Source of the DNA: Himantopus leucocephalus
Taxonomy: Eukaryota; Chordata; Aves; Charadriiformes; Recurvirostridae
DNA length: 64,000 nucleotides
Reading direction: 5' to 3'
Assembly: GCA_003993805.1 (NCBI GenBank)
Contig: RSEF01000031.1
Location: 54,962,068-55,026,067, forward strand
Below the pieces are notes generated by a model. It saw only the letters and a list, made by a program, of their open reading frames with translations. It was not told the DNA's origin and made no database searches. The first letter of the stretch is position 1. The number at the start of each line of letters is the position of its first letter. Made by a program: the position numbers and the translations under genes. Shown here one piece after another: positions 63,701 through 64,000 of this stretch.

Positions 63701-64000
63701 TATGTTGGGAGGAGTGCAAGACCACAGTATCAGGCAGCCATAAGCATCTCTTTTAATGCCCTTCCTGCCAACCTTCAGCCTCCCTTATTATGTTTTTTTC
63801 TCAGTGAAAGAAGGAATGAACCCTCTGAGGAGCCAAATTTTCAACCATTGACTTACTTTCTCTCTCCCCACAGGCAAACCTGGGCAAGCTGATCCATTCA
63901 CGAAATGCTGTCTTTGTTTTATGTGTGTGCCCAGAAGAATTTCCTGATGCAATTGTTAAGTTTTCATACTTCTTTTGGTTTGGTTTTTTTTTTTTTTTTG
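60716..64000. other. No gene proven; exon-like signals
   Basis: Complex sequence with a possible 41-nt exon at 61300-61340. Several plus frames lie at 62254-63040, and a strong pyrimidine tract plus CAG acceptor ends at 63873. None joins into a protein I recognise. The window ends in a poly(T) run. Confidence 0.45.
61300..61340 (+). other. Exon-like segment (41 nt) between strong splice signals
   Basis: The segment is preceded by 'atatatcattttacag' and followed by GTAAGTCACC, a near-perfect donor, with TGTGAG at the exon end. It could be a small exon of a plus-strand non-coding transcript. Such pairs also arise by chance in a window this size. Confidence 0.25.

Overview
The window looks like AT-rich, gene-poor vertebrate chromosome, most likely from a bird. 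The main reason is the repeats: at least six recognisable CR1 LINE 3' fragments of avian type, including the class that ends in tandem TCACAGAA/ATTCTATGA-like units, plus older, more diverged CR1-like fossils of a kind familiar from reptiles, and LTRs of endogenous-retrovirus type. Bacterial operon structure is absent, and almost all open reading frames are short chance frames.

One protein-coding gene can be supported from the sequence: COX7C, on the minus strand at 30335-32851 plus 5'UTR. It encodes the small inner-membrane subunit 7C of mitochondrial cytochrome c oxidase. Two coding exons join through canonical GT-AG sites into a complete 63-residue protein, and a third, non-coding exon carries an AATAAA signal. 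Its promoter lies in the only strong CpG island (about 32240-33250). The island has a ZNF143/THAP11-type element, two YY1-type elements, an E-box, an ETS site and a pyrimidine-rich start region. The plus-strand side of the island has a good splice donor, so a divergent non-coding transcript is plausible.

Layout: 1-3306 has no recognised gene. 3307-4700 is a minus-strand CR1 interrupted by a 1000-N placeholder gap. 4701-16058 is gene-free with three old CR1 fragments. 16059-16440 is a clean minus-strand CR1. 16441-24254 is gene-free, with two small GC/CpG-rich patches and possible conserved non-coding sequence. 24260-24718 is an LTR bounded by a 5-bp target-site duplication, and it holds a 100-N gap and an apparent false 41-bp duplication. 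24724-30334 is gene-free flank downstream of COX7C. 30335-33270 is COX7C and its CpG island. 33271-64000 is gene desert with one likely minus-strand LTR (about 37.9-38.6 kb), one well-defined plus-strand LTR (48941-49437), several CR1 copies, microsatellites and a few exon-like signals.

From established knowledge, mammalian COX7C sits in a sparse region between EDIL3 and RASA1. In chicken that block is on the Z chromosome. The gene desert here fits that setting, but chromosome and species are inferences. No clearly new biological system was found. The items most worth a second look are the COX7C bidirectional promoter, a 25-nt exact repeat in the two introns flanking COX7C exon 2, the LTR with assembly artefacts, and exon-like signals near 61.3 and 63.9 kb.
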